A stretch of 64,000 nt of DNA from Cryptomeria japonica. Its lineage: Eukaryota; Streptophyta; Pinopsida; Cupressales; Cupressaceae. The stretch spans positions 25,429,406-25,493,405 of the forward strand of contig NC_081409.1 in assembly GCF_030272615.1 (NCBI RefSeq). The letters run 5' to 3'. Positions 34,684 through 46,530 of this stretch are shown piece by piece. A model generated the notes under the pieces. It searched no databases, was not told the origin of the DNA, and saw only the letters and a program-made list of their open reading frames with translations. A program made the translations under genes and the position numbers. The first letter of the stretch is position 1. Each line of letters starts with the position of its first letter.

Positions 34684-34985
34684 TACGATGTTCTAACACC
34701 ATGTGTGACCCCTTATGACCCCTAACGACCTCATATGACCTCTTAGGACACCATATAAACAATTAAGACTATATGATGTCCTAATGGTTCATATGGTGTC
34801 CTAATGGGTCATATGGTGTTCTAACACCACGAGTGACCCCTTACGACCCCATATGACCCCTTAGGACACTATATGAACCATTAGGACCATATGATGTCCT
34901 AATGGTTCACATGGTGTCCTAAGGGGTCATACGATGTTCTAACACAATGTGTGACCCCTTACGACCCCATATGACCCCTTAATAC
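34684..34985. repeat. hairpin satellite array, right block
   Basis: Three more units of the same satellite, continuing in phase after the 3.0-kb insertion. The array ends abruptly at about 34985 in AT-rich DNA. Confidence 0.9.
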
Positions 34986-35177
34986 ATGTTTGTAATATAA
35001 ATTTATTGTTTGAATTAATATATTATGATCTAGTCTTTCTCTCTCTTCCCTTAACTTGAATGCTCTTCATGTGTGTTTTAATTTAGTGATCTTTAGTGAT
35101 CTCTCCCTCTCTTTAATAATATTTTAATTTAAATTATGTGAGTTGCATGTTTTAATTTAATATTCAAGATTAATAAT

Positions 35178-35201
35178 CTCTCTCTCTTTCTCTCTCTCTC
35201 C
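35178..35201. repeat. CT-rich microsatellite
   Basis: A run of CT dinucleotides with one TTC interruption. Similar TCTCTC tracts occur at 35037 and 35100. Confidence 0.85.
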
Positions 35202-35329
35202 TGAATATTAAAAAATTTAAAAAATAATATAAATTTAACAATTTTAATTTAATTTTTTAATTTGACTGTTCTTCGTGTGTGTGTGTGTGCTCATGTACAC
35301 TTACATAAATTCTTAACTTTATGGTCCAC

Positions 35330-35891
35330 TTAGATAGATGTGGGATCAAGCTCCTCATGCACAGCCTGCACAGTAGGAACATGTGTCGGATATGGGTACC
35401 ATATTTCATCATAGTGATCACGAGATGCAGAAATTGAGATCCATTTTAGATGATCCACAAATGGATGGCGTGTACAAGCATACATGCCAATCCATTTACA
35501 ACAGTTTGCATAAATTGAGGGATAGCCTAGGGAGCCACACATCGTATTCCCACAGGTTATTGATTCCATTTTTAGACAGTTGAGGGATGAGGTGAGGGGT
35601 AGATGACACATACAATTCATGTTTTGTTGTGTCTAACCAATGTTTTACATGGAGATCATAATGATCAGGGTCAATCTTATGCTTGATAACATCTCTATTG
35701 TTTGATGAAGGACTGGTATTATCATTCCAAAAACTTGTCACCAAGTTCCTAACAACATCTTCAATCTTATCAGAACGAGGAGCTTTACACATAATTTCCC
35801 AATTCCCTTCTGAGGTAGTATCATCCAAAGTCTTTCTCCTTTTCACATATTTTGATGTTGCCCTTCTACTAAAACCAAACTCAAATGGCAA
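35330..35891 (-). pseudogene. decayed ORF of unknown family next to a Tat-like leader
   Basis: Two overlapping - strand frames (35891-35496, 131 codons; 35620-35330, 96 codons) look like one reading frame broken by a frameshift. The first has an ordinary protein composition (KYVKRRKTLDDTTSEGNWEI, KIDPDHYDLHVKHWLDTTKH). I do not recognise the family. It lies downstream, on the - strand, of a stretch resembling the Tat leader (36010-36520). It thus sits where gag or an Ogre-like ORF1 would be, but the sequence does not match the gag of the element at 6.4-13.7 kb. It could also be an unrelated host gene fragment. Confidence 0.4.
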
Positions 35892-36009
35892 TGAAGAGAT
35901 TTAATTTTTTGAGGCATTCTTTCATTTACTAAAGATGTCAAAATCACTCTTCTTGAAATGGTCTTATCTACTGTTCGAGATTTTTTTACCAATGTACACC
36001 AATTATGAT

Positions 36010-36520
36010 TTTTTGTCTCATCCCACGAGAGCCTTATGGTGAGTATCTTGGGGGGAAAACCAGCTATCCCCTTACACTGAAGCTATCGCGATGTTCGGTC
36101 AAAAAAGGGTGGGCTACTAATCTAAAGGTGTCTAGTCATGTTCTGGGGCATCTGATGGCTATACATGCGACATTTCACTCATGTTAAATGAGGCCTCCTA
36201 GTCTGCAAAGGTTACTCACTACAAGTTTTATTGCACCAAATGGTACTAGAGGAGATAGATGTCGATATAACACATCAGCACCAAGTGATAAGGGACTTTC
36301 ATCCAAAACCACAATCTTTTGTATAGCGGACCAAAACAAAATACCGCTTGGGTCGTTCCCTCTCACAAGACAAGAGGCGGGCCCTCTAAAGACAATAACA
36401 ATTTCTCTTACACCCAAGATCCAATGGAATGTGAGGGGAGAGGATATGTTTGTTATCACCTTGGGTTCTAAACTAAACACAATGTGCCAAAGGCACAAGA
36501 CACACCAAGCAAGTTAATTA
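36010..36520 (-). repeat. decayed copy of a Tat-type leader segment
   Basis: It shares words in the same order and orientation with 15000-15480 of the intact Tat element: TGGTGAGTATCTTGGG, GTGGGCTACTA, AAAGGTGT-TAGTCAT, GGGAGAGGATA and CAAAGGCACAA. The two are too divergent to be recent copies, so this marks a second, older element of the same lineage. Confidence 0.6.
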
Positions 36521-36529
36521 CCCTCAACA

Positions 36530-37240
36530 AACAAAGAAAATGTCAATGAAATCATGCTAGCCTAATTAGACTAGGAATTTGAAATGCAAAGACACACATT
36601 ATTTCAAATTAAAACAAGATTATTTTTAATTAAAATTATTTTTAATCCAACCATTTCCAATTTCAGGAGAACATCATAGACTAATTTAAGTAGAGCGCCA
36701 TAGACTAATTTCACATTTGATTATTTTTAATTCATTTATTCAAAATGTCTCATAATTTAAAAAAGCACAAAACATACTTAACAACGTTTAATAAAATAAC
36801 ATAATTTAGAAATAATTAAGATAGAATTATTTTTTTAAATTATTAATTTAATTAAATTAAATAATTTTCATAAAATTGTTACATAAAAATATTTAACTTT
36901 AGAATCAAATAAACACAATTCTCGGTATGTAATACATGTAAAATTAATTAGAAATTAAGTAAAGATACATACGTGCATGATATCTTTTCATTATCAATTC
37001 TCAATATCTTTGTTTCGTCTCCGTTGAATAGTTTCTTGAAGTCTTATTTTGCCTTGTCTTCTTGTTCCTCGTGCCTTTAAAATAACCTTCAGATATCTTC
37101 AAATGACTTAAATTTGTTGCCCACAAAATGATCTTCAAATTGTCGCCTTAAAATAACCTTTATGTCTTCTTCCACTAAAAAATGAGGAATTCTTTGATAA
37201 TTTATGTTTGAAAAAATGAAATAAACCATTTATATTTATA
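36530..37240. other. AT-rich DNA, nothing recognised
   Basis: No open frame, RNA gene or element end seen. Confidence 0.5.
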
Positions 37241-37275
37241 TGAGATTCATAATTGTAAAAAAAAAAAAAAATTGT

Positions 37276-37442
37276 GTCAGTCTGGGTTCGTACGAACGTC
37301 GGTCGTTAAAAAAACCATGTTCGTACAAACCAGTTAGTTACATCATTGTTTGTGCAGTTTGTGTTCGAACGAACAGGGTTCCAGTGAACTACGTAGGGTT
37401 CAAGCAAACCCCCTTCATACGAACCCTTGTTTGCACGAACCC
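37276..37442. repeat. GTTCGNNCGAAC-type palindrome cluster, right copy
   Basis: Repeated GTTCGTACGAAC, GTTCGAACGAAC and half-sites, with a core AAACCCCCTTCATACGAACC that parallels the left cluster at 27411. Same orientation as the left copy. Confidence 0.5.
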
Positions 37443-37499
37443 ACTTCCTAGACATCTCTCTCCCAAATTCTTCAGATTTCTTCAAAATTTTGGCCTTGA

Positions 37500-39320
37500 A
37501 ACCTCTGGTTCAAGGCTCAAATGAAAGAATTTTGACAACCCAAAATATAGGATGGTAGTGTCAAAGCAATCTTTCCAACAACTATAATTTTATTACATTG
37601 TGAGTTTACTATGATCTTGTTTTTTAAATTTTACTAAATATAGGCTTTTCATCGAAAATGAACTTCTTTGTTCAACGCATTGGGAAAAATAGTAAACTAA
37701 TTCAAAAAATATCTAAAAAATTATCTATGCCCTAGGTATTGATGTCTTCTTTCTAACAAAAAAAGAAAATTGAATTTCGATATATATAGAACAATTATGT
37801 GTTCAAATGTACACCTATGTCTAAAATATAATTAGTTGAACTTCAAAACTTAATAAAATAAAAAATATTCAACATATCACTATCAAACCAACTCCGTGCC
37901 CTGAATATTTATGTTACAAACTAAAATTCAAAAGAATTGAGTTTTAATCATTTATAGAAAAAAAGTTAAGTGTTTCGGGAGGCACATCACTCTTAAAAAA
38001 TGTTGTTTGCTATAAAAAACTACTTTTCGAAGGAGATGAAAAAATAAAAAACAATTTTCTTCAAAAAAAAATTGAAAAAATATATTTAGAATCTGCAAAC
38101 AAGATGTTACAAATCACTAATTTACATCATCTTCAAGTTCTTAATGATTTAAAAGTTATAGGAGTTGGAAAGTGAAGATTATTTTAAAAATGTTCATCTC
38201 AGTATCAAAGTTGACAAAAAAATGGAAACAATTATTGTAAGTTCACCCATAATTAATCTCAAAAATTAGAAATTTGTTGAAGAACTTCATTCTCCATTTG
38301 TTGTATATATCTTCCTTCAAGAAAAATCAGTGTATGAGCCACAAAAGCTTAACAGGTTGGAAAGCAATGTCTCTCCCCTTCACTTGTTCATAAAACTATT
38401 GGGCAAGTTCAACAGCAAAAGATAGCAGATATATCAACTTCACGAACCGAAGAATTACTTTGGAAAGGGATTCATATCAAGTGCATCGAAGAATTACTTT
38501 TGATGGGTTGCATCAATATAATTTTCCATAGTCATTCTTGAAGCCATCATTCGCTTCTTTAAACAGCAATTTATTTCCACGTTCTCATCAAGTTTTCTCT
38601 AACGTCAATGTCTTAGAGACTTCCTCGACCTCTTACATCGCAGGTGACAGTAAATGTTGATACATGTGTTTTGGGAACCAAGCTAATATATCTCTTTGTC
38701 AGGAACACCCCTCAAAAATACTCGATCATTGCTTTCCATTAAATGATAATTACTTACAAGTCACTAGTAATAGATAATATCACCCGCCTGCAATGGTGGA
38801 TTCTGATTGGAGTATCAAAAATTTGATGAGTGCTTGATATTTTTTATTAAGGTGAATTAGATTTTGAAGGATCCCAAAATCATTTACATCAAAATGCTAT
38901 CAAAAATCAAAAGACAAAAAGTTCCAGCAGCTAACTAACAGTAAAATGAAAGCGACCTAAATAGGAACACAAACCCAAATTGATTTATTGTAATTCCTTT
39001 AAGATCCTTGTAGCTTCCCGATCCTTCTAAATAAGACATTCATGTAAATCTATTTATGGTTTCGAGTCTTGGATAAATTCTACAGATAAACTTCAATTGA
39101 TTTATGGTTTCGAGTCTTGGATAAATTCTACAGATAGCCAAAAAATTGAAGTTTTTTTACAATTTTTTTATTTTTTTTACTAAGACGTGGAAAAGGGACT
39201 AAAGTAGGGAAAGAAGGCATAACACGTGCAAGGTGGTCCATGTAAGATTTCTCATACCAATTATAAATGATGGACTAAAGGTGGGGGTGGTGGAGGGGGG
39301 TAAAAGAAAACCAACACTAG
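37500..39320. other. unannotated DNA with one small tandem duplication
   Basis: No gene seen. A segment of about 46 bp containing TTTATGGTTTCGAGTCTTGG is duplicated in tandem at about 39045-39140. Confidence 0.5.
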
Positions 39321-39329
39321 ACTCTTAGA

Positions 39330-39822
39330 ATTTCCAAAGTTTACACCACCAGGTACCTGCCTAACACCAAGCACAAGCTACCATCCTCAAACAAATGAGC
39401 AAACAAAGGTAGTGAAGAAGTGGATAGAAGGTTATCTCAAAAACTATGGCAATCTTCCATCAATATGAGTGGATCCAAAAAGCTCAAATCCAATTTTTAT
39501 GGACCCTACAGGATAACAAGGAAACTAAAAGAAGTTGCTTATGAATTGGAGCTTCCTATAGATAGCAAAATCCACAATATCTTCCATGTTTTGTGCTTGA
39601 AAAAAGTACTTGGTTTGTATATTACTCCTTCAATTGATTCATCTCCATTAGATGATGAAGGAAGACTAATCTTGATTCCTGAAGCTATAATTGATATCAA
39701 GATTGAGAACTCGTTAGATGGAAGAATATGCCAATAGAAGATGCTATCTAGGAAGGACTTGAGATTTTGGAGCACCCAAATTTGCACTTCTTGAGGGCAA
39801 GCAATTTTGGGAAGGAGAAACT
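39330..39822 (+). pseudogene. Ty3/gypsy chromovirus tail: integrase end and chromodomain, internally deleted
   Basis: Reading + strand, 39340-39440 gives integrase core residues (STSYHPQTNEQTKVVKKWIE). The sequence then jumps to the integrase C-terminus (NFYGPYRITRK, EVAYELELPIDSKIHNIFHV, CLKKVLGLY, DEGRLILIPEAI). The roughly 80 residues normally between them are missing. After a frameshift near 39720 a chromodomain end follows (NMPIEDAI-stop-EGLEILEHPNLHFL), with a TAG where chromodomains have Trp. The C-terminal codons overlap a polypurine stretch (TTTGGGAAGGAGAAAC, about 39806-39821) that abuts the LTR at 39823. Nothing of gag, protease or RT remains upstream. Confidence 0.85.
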
Positions 39823-40816
39823 TGTAATGTCCCAAACCAGATGAACTTTCAATTTCATAGACTTTAGCTGATATTTCATCTTTTTGATGAGCTAAGGTGA
39901 TAAAATTAGGACATATTCTATTTAATATTTATTAATCTTATTTTAATTTATATTTTTTAAATAAATTATTCCATTAAATATTAAATAATATTTAAATTAT
40001 ACAAAAAGGGTGTTGGATTTTCCATGAGGTCACTTTTTCCATGAGAAGCTTTTTTCATATGATTCCTTTCGTTTGTTAAGGTGTGCCTAGGACAAGTGTC
40101 AACTGGCAACCGAATAAGGTGAAGGTTTCAACGCAAATGTAAAAATATAATCCCTCCAAATGTAGCATTGGAATTGTTGGGGGTTCATACCTATGTTTTT
40201 TCTATATATTTTGGATTGGAGTTTTATATGAACATATTGTTCTACAATCATCTTATGGGGAAAAATTCCCATGGAGGATTATAGCTTGTGGATGAAAACA
40301 CATGAGTTGTGAGGGTTAGAGAATGGACTCAAAGAGTGTAATGAAACTTCATTAGAATGTACAAATTAGGTAGAGTTAGTGTAGTGTTGTGTGTGGAAGT
40401 GAGTTTAGCAATTTCAATTCCAAGATTGTTTTGTGTGTATTTTGTTGTTGTTTTCAATACCTTAATTCAATTATTTTTTCCAAAGCATCTTTTTGTGTTG
40501 TATGTGTGAAATTGGGCAATGTACAGTTGAGAGTTGCAATGTATAATTCACCAAATTTGTGTTAGAAGTGTAATATTTGTTCTAGATTTTATTTTGTTGT
40601 TGTTTTAAGTGTTTGGTTTTTGTGACAATCCATTCTCCTATAATCATTAGTTTCATATGATTTATAGAAGTTGCCAGAGTTTTAGTTGCTTTTGGTGCAT
40701 TAGCAATGTGGATTTGTAGACTAAATTGTGTAGTTTTCATTTAGTATTTGTGCAATTTGATTTGCATCTTTCTCAAATCTAATATTGCTCATAAAATCAT
40801 TAGTTGGAACATTACA
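39823..40816 (+). repeat. 3' LTR of the chromovirus relic, 994 bp
   Basis: Starts TGTAATGTCCC directly after the polypurine stretch and ends GGAACATTACA, giving an 8-bp perfect terminal inverted repeat (TGTAATGT/ACATTACA). The bases after it, CTTAA (40817-40821), would be a target duplication whose partner is lost with the 5' end. Confidence 0.8.
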
Positions 40817-40934
40817 CTTAATCTCTTTTTCACTAATGTGACTGACTTTGTGATGAACAACATATATGAATTAGACAACTCAATTATATAGGCATAGTCA
40901 TAATATGTAGATGCATCCAGCTTAACAAGGTACT

Positions 40935-42523
40935 AGGTTGAACATCTTCATGGCTCTCCCGCCTCCCTCTTTTTGAATGCCCTTGAATCTCTTGCGGATG
41001 TTTAGGGCTCTGCTTTCCCCCCCTTCTTTGTGCGGGGTCCTCGACTCCTACGATACATGCTACTGTTGTTTGGTCGGCGACCCCTTTGTCGGTCGTTGAT
41101 GTGCCTAGTGCTGCTTCCACCCCCCCCCCCCTCCCCCCACCCGGTTCCCTGGTTATGGATCTTGTTGTTGTCGGCTCTCTGGCTTCTGGGGAAACAACCT
41201 TGCCGCTTGTCGCTGATGTTGCTAGTCCTTTGCCCAAAATTCCTGGGAAGCGTAGTTTTGCTCGTGTGGCCATATCTTCCGCCCAACCCTCTAAGGGGGT
41301 CCATCCTCTCCCTTGTGTGAAATCCTCCCCTGTGGTGGTTTGCGGATAGGATGTTGTGGACAACATTGGGTTTTACCAACGTTGTGCTTTGGTGTGCAGA
41401 TTCTCTAGGCTCTGGCCTTCCCTACCAGACCTTCACCGTTGGGCAAGTGACTCCTAGCGGCCTTTGGTTGCTCTCAATATCGAGCTTTTTTCCTATGCTA
41501 AAGGATTTTTTGTTGCTTCCTTCACTTCTTCCGCTGATAGGGATTTGATTTTGGGCAAGTTGTGGGCTTGGGGAGTGCACTCCCTCTGCATCAAGCCTTG
41601 GACAAACTCTTTCAACCCTCTCACTAAACCACTTAATGTGCGTCCAATTTGGGTTCGGCTCATCAATCTCCCTCTTCATTTCTAGAAGCACTCTTGCTAT
41701 GAGGCGATCGGTAACTCTATTGGTCATTTCCTGAAGGTCGATGATGCTGCGTCCTCAATGGAACAAACTACCTTTGCCCGCATTCTTGTTGATATCGACA
41801 TCTCTTCTCCTCTCCTGGGTGATATGGTTCTTATGGTGGGGGATAGGCCTTGGTCACAACTGTTGGATTTTGAAGGCCTCCCCTTTCACTGCAGAAGATG
41901 CTTCTCTACTGGCCATCTTGCTTCAGGTTTCTCTTCTCCACAACACAAAGGGGTTTCTACCTAGTGGAAGAATGCTACTGTTGACCACTTAACAGTTAAT
42001 GCTATGGATTATGCGTCTGTTGGCTCCTCCCATGAGAATGATGTCGTGCCCCCCACGGCTTTTGTTGCTCCTACTGATATTTTTGTGGCCTTGTCTCTGG
42101 AGGCCCCTACTTCCACTTCTCTTGTCTTGCAACCCTCCACTGCTATTGGATCTGCTTCTGCTACTGTTGCTCTGTCACAACCTGTTGTTGTTGGTGTTAT
42201 GCAGCCCCCAATGGCCCTCTTCCAGCCTTATGTTGTCACCAGTGTTGTTGACCCTGCGAGGGCCCTTCCGATGGATCTTAGCATTGCCTAGTATGTGGTT
42301 GCTCACAGGCGTAAGGGGAAATCTTCTCCCCTGCCCCATACCCCCCCTTGTGGGGGTTTGGGTGGCCCGTCCCCCCCTTGAGTGGGGTTTGTCCCTTGGT
42401 TGGTTTGGTTCCTGTGTTTGTTCCTTTTCGCCTTTGGGTTGTGATTCTCTTCCAACATCATCTCTCTTGATGTTGCCTTTTGTCAAGGGTCAACGCCCTA
42501 GTTAATGCTACTTTTTAATCAAA
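40935..42523 (+). mobile_element. ORF1-only LINE derivative, 1.6 kb, with target site duplications
   Basis: The 11-bp sequence AACAAGGTACT lies on both sides (40924-40934 and 42524-42534) and the element ends in an A-rich tail (TTTTTAATCAAAAA). Between them is an L1-type ORF1 with DUF4283-like and zinc-knuckle regions, but no endonuclease or RT. Because both ends are present, ORF2 was lost before insertion, or by a precise internal deletion, and not by ordinary 5' truncation. Confidence 0.8.
41086..42291 (+). pseudogene. LINE ORF1 protein (DUF4283 plus zinc knuckle), five in-frame TAG stops
   Basis: A single frame runs from 41086 to 42291 and is interrupted only by TAG at 41347, 41455, 41683, 41962 and 42289. 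Recognisable plant L1 ORF1 segments are a DUF4283-like region (LFSYAKGFFVASFTSSADRD, LWAWGVHSLCIKPWTNSFNP, RPIWVRLINLPLHF), YEAIGNSIGHFLKVDDA, and a zinc knuckle CRRCFSTGHLASGF whose last Cys is Phe. A Pro-rich N-terminus and an Ala/Val/Pro-rich C-terminus flank them. ORF1 proteins bind LINE RNA in the transposition particle (family knowledge). The product cannot be made from this copy. Confidence 0.85.
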
Positions 42524-42534
42524 AACAAGGTACT

Positions 42535-45500
42535 GCACCGAGTGCCTTTAACTGGCATCAAATTCCCTATATCCAACATGTAATAAATCTTTATTCAAAT
42601 GTGATTGTGCACTCCAACATTATTCATTTTAGAAACCAAAAGTAAATTTCATGTAAAAATTGGAATATGCACTCCAACATTATTTGTCTCTATCCCATTT
42701 TTATTACCACATTTCTCCTTGGGTCTACCCCAAACATGCAATACATCCTTGGAACCCCTATCCATGAATTTCATCCTCATTTGTTCGTTGGGCAAATTAG
42801 CAACAAGAAAATCCATTTTGAGCTTTACATTACCACCACTAATCGTAAATATTAGGTTCTCCAAATGTTTGAATAAAGAGCAAAGCAACAAATACACTTA
42901 TTATCTTCGTTAAATCATCAATACTCCGTAGTTGGCTCAAAATAAGATTAAAACCATTTAAATGCTTACCAATTGATTCTCCTTCATTTGAAGGAATACA
43001 ATTTTCTTTTCAAATGATGTTTGTTTACCAAACTCTTGGTTTGATATATTTCAGCTATCCTTCTCCATAAACTAAACATGATAGTTTCCTTGGAAACGTT
43101 TGAAATGACAAAGTTGCATAGTCGAGCAAAAGGTTATCTAAGCTTATTTGTTAAGCTTCTTGCAATCCTCATCAAACATTGTGATTGGCTTTTCTTTGTT
43201 TGTCAAAACTCTCCAATTATCTCTTTGTTTAAGAGATTAATTATTTTAAAATTTCCCCAACTCATTATTGGAGCCATTGAACTTATCAATCTTTGCAAAA
43301 AATGTGTTAGCCTTGATCTCTATCACTTGAATTAGATTTCAGTCGAAGAAAAAAAAAACCTCCAACTACAACTACAACAAAAATTCCACAACCCAAAAAC
43401 AATCACTAGGTAAGTATAAGTTGCACCATAAACATAATTTCACTAAATAATTCACATTAAGATTTACCACCACCTATGCCCTCATAGAGGATTTGCTCAC
43501 ACAATCACAACCACTATTTGCCTCATCCTTAGGGGACGGATTGATCTAAGGTTGTAGTGGCAAGGATGCATCATCCACCCACTGCCTATGTGTGGTGTGC
43601 GTGTACCTCTTTTAAGGCAAGATACTTAGAATGGGTGGGTGGTTGTTGATCCTCTTTTAGGCAAGCCCTCTAAGTGGACTAATCCTCATCCCTAGGACAA
43701 TATACAACCCCTTCCTCCTAATTGGGGGTTGTGCTTAATGCGATGGTGATCTGTTTTAAGATATAAATATAGTTTATGTTTAGCTTTTGGGGGTCATGCT
43801 AGACAACTAAGCATTTTTATTATGAACCTTCATAAGCATTTTATTCTTATTTTTATTAGTATACGTGATTGTGAAATGTTTCAATTAGAGTTGTTTAAAG
43901 TTTGTCGTGCCACTAAGTGGTAATGGATTGAAAATGTTTTTTCCATGTATACTAAAGCCTTGACATGTTTTAATATTATGTTACAAAAACAAGTCTAGGC
44001 TAGTAAGTTGCTTTAGGAGTACTTCATATATAGATTTTTATAAAACATTTATGCTCTATGCACTATTGCTCATGGACAACCATCTCCTACTAGTGAGGGT
44101 GCTTCTCCTAAGGCGAGCGTCAACTTGGTCATAGCTATTGTGTTTGCCCCAAGCAAGCTCCCCTCAACATTGAAGATATGCTTGGGTGTCTCAACCACAT
44201 GACCAATCTTCTACTTCTCACCATAATCATAGCATTCTTAGCTAGCATGACAATGGAATGTACCCTAGTAGACGTTGCTATATCTCCTATTCAAATTACT
44301 CATGTTGATCAACACAAAGAAAGATATAAAGTGGAAACCACCACAAATTGGAAGAATATTCTTGATGGACAAGGACGGATAGATGATTGGGGCAACCATC
44401 CTAACCAAAAGCCCCTCCTCCCAATAGAATTGATTTTGCCAGATAGCAATGTGAAAAAAATTATTTTGTTTGTGGGCTCTCATATTAAACTTTTGGGGTG
44501 TGATTCCATTCCAACCCAAACAAGTGTGTGATATTTTTATATTTTAATATAAAAAGTGCACTATTCATTATTTCAGAAAATATTTCAATTGAAAAAGAAG
44601 TTCTTATTCATTACCTTTTGGTAATTTAAATCAAAATATTTGAAATGCTCTAGAAAACATTACCCCTAGAAACATTGATATGTTTCTTTAAAAGTAGCAC
44701 ACAAGAATCAAAAACAAAAAAAAATGTCATCATTAAAGCCATCATTCAAATATCCTAATGCAAGCAGATTTCTAAGATCATGAGCTGCCCAGCATGGTGA
44801 AAACATGCATACTCCATAAGAGTCACATTTGAACCTAGATGATGGTAGGATTAACATAAGGTATTTGAACCTAGAAGATGGTAGGATTAGTATAAGGTAT
44901 ATAGAAAAAAAAACACTATACCCTTAAGACAGGCTTGCTCAATGGTAGTCTTGTACACCAAATTAAAATTACCTTTGCCTTATACCTATGATACTAATAC
45001 TCATCATTTAGGACTTATTTCACTTGGAACAATAGTAGTGTCTAGGTCATTCATTATACATGAGACGTGCTCTCAACCTTGGGTTAAGGCGTTCTGCAAT
45101 AAAATCATACTAAACATGTTAAGCACCCCTATATAATAAGCATTATAACAAAAGTAAGATTGCTTTCAACTATTATATCCTGTGAGTTATGCAGAAGCTA
45201 AATGAATTTGAAAGATCTACCATTTCAACTGTTTATGTTCAAGATCATCCTACATAGACAACCAAAAAGATATCCCAATGCTGACATCCCATCTTTAGTG
45301 AAAATGTGTACCACGTACCTCCGTTCAAAATAATATAACATTTGATTGCTAATTTAATTTCTTATGTGAATACGCTCTTCATTAATATTTTGCATTTGCT
45401 CATTTCACATGAATATGTAAATGAATCATTATGATTGCATGCATTACTCCTCTACGATCAATTCTTAGCGCAGTTGACAAATTACAATTAACCAATTTGA

Positions 45501-46316
45501 AAGAGAATAGTAAAAATCATAACATAGAGTTGTAAAAAAAAGACATTATATTAAATGTCCATAATTAACCAAAAGTAGGTTGATGAACTCAAAATATACA
45601 TTTGATTTCGGTACAGTTAAAAAGCCTTGCATCATGACCAAGAAGCTACAAAGTAATTTTGATTTCCGTACAGTTAAAGAGGCTTGCATCATAAACAAGA
45701 AGCTAAGTACCAAGCACTATAGCAAGGAATTCCCCATTACCTTGTAGAGATATAAAGAAAGAAACCAAAGCAAACATTGTTTGCTATTGCTAAATACGAA
45801 ATTGATGTAGGCAATTTAAATTATCAGTGGAGAAACCTCACTCCCCAAGAGAAAATGAATAAACTATTGAGTATATTTATCAGAAACAATATAGCAAGAT
45901 GGGACTACTCGTACTGCTTGATGTAGCATGCACTCTTATGCTGTCAATGGTAGAGACAACTTTAAAATATCTGCTTTGTTTGGATGATTGGAAGCGGTGG
46001 AAAGCCTGCTGTCCATTACTCAATTCTTCATTTACAAAAGCATTACTAAAATGTGGTTTCCTTCCTCCCTCTCCATGTCAAAAGAAGAAAATATTTACCA
46101 ATTTGAAATTATAAGAAATGGTTATTATGGTACACACCTAATGTACAAGATGTACAAATGAATACATGCCCGTATAGCTGTTAAATACTAATGTCAAGAG
46201 TCTAATCTGTATAACAAGTGGTTCTTCTTGTCTGTGTCGTCTCTGTATGGAAGGAAGTCCTTATATTACATCTTCCTCGAGGATATAATGATTAAATGCT
46301 ATGCAGTTCTCCAAAA
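42535..46316. other. intergenic DNA with small tandem duplications; includes the likely NAD kinase 3' UTR
   Basis: No frame resembles a known protein; the longest (44178-44531, + strand, 117 codons) is unrecognised. Short tandem duplications occur at 44825-44902 (about 39-bp unit, CCTAGATGATGGTAGGATTA) and at 45600-45708 (about 63-bp unit, CGGTACAGTTAAAAAGCCTT). The 3' UTR of the - strand NAD kinase would extend left from 46316. Confidence 0.5.
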
Positions 46317-46530
46317 TCACACTGTGAGAACCTTCTGTTCCAGCCGCTCATTCCAGTTCAAACAACGAACCAGACTCATGAACCAATCGCTTGTTTGGTC
46401 AGATTTGTTTACAGTTGGAAGAGGGTGCTCACTCATGCTAATGCGAACAGAATCCCCTTTTGAGAGTTGTTGTCGTCTCTTACCATCAAATGATACCCAT
46501 GCATTATTTCGAGCATTTTCTGGAATCTGA
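46317..46530 (-). CDS. NADK1: NAD kinase, C-terminal exon
   Basis: On the - strand an acceptor-like TTGTTGTGTCTCAG ends at 46531. The exon then encodes IPENARNNAWVSFDGKRRQQ, LSKGDSVRISMSEHPLPTV, NKSDQTSDWFMSLVRCLNWN, ERLEQKVLTV and a TGA at 46317-46319. This matches the C-terminal region of plant cytosolic NAD kinase 1, which phosphorylates NAD to NADP with ATP. The match is to remembered family sequence. The catalytic GGDG motif and the rest of the kinase domain belong to upstream exons at higher coordinates, none of which I can find in the window. The exon is intact with no stop or frameshift. Either the introns are very long, and contain the copia and hAT insertions to the right, or this is a gene fragment. 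Confidence 0.8.

Noticed and set aside
36188..36517. A 109-codon + strand frame
   Set aside because: It overlaps an equally long - strand frame and lies within sequence that aligns with the non-coding Tat leader.
41030..41548. Overlapping + and - frames at the LINE 5' end
   Set aside because: They are shadows caused by C/G-rich sequence; only the frame containing the DUF4283-like and zinc-knuckle residues is supported.
44178..44531. A possible secreted small protein of 117 codons
   Set aside because: The hydrophobic start looks like a signal peptide, but there is no family match, no gene context and no support beyond an open frame.
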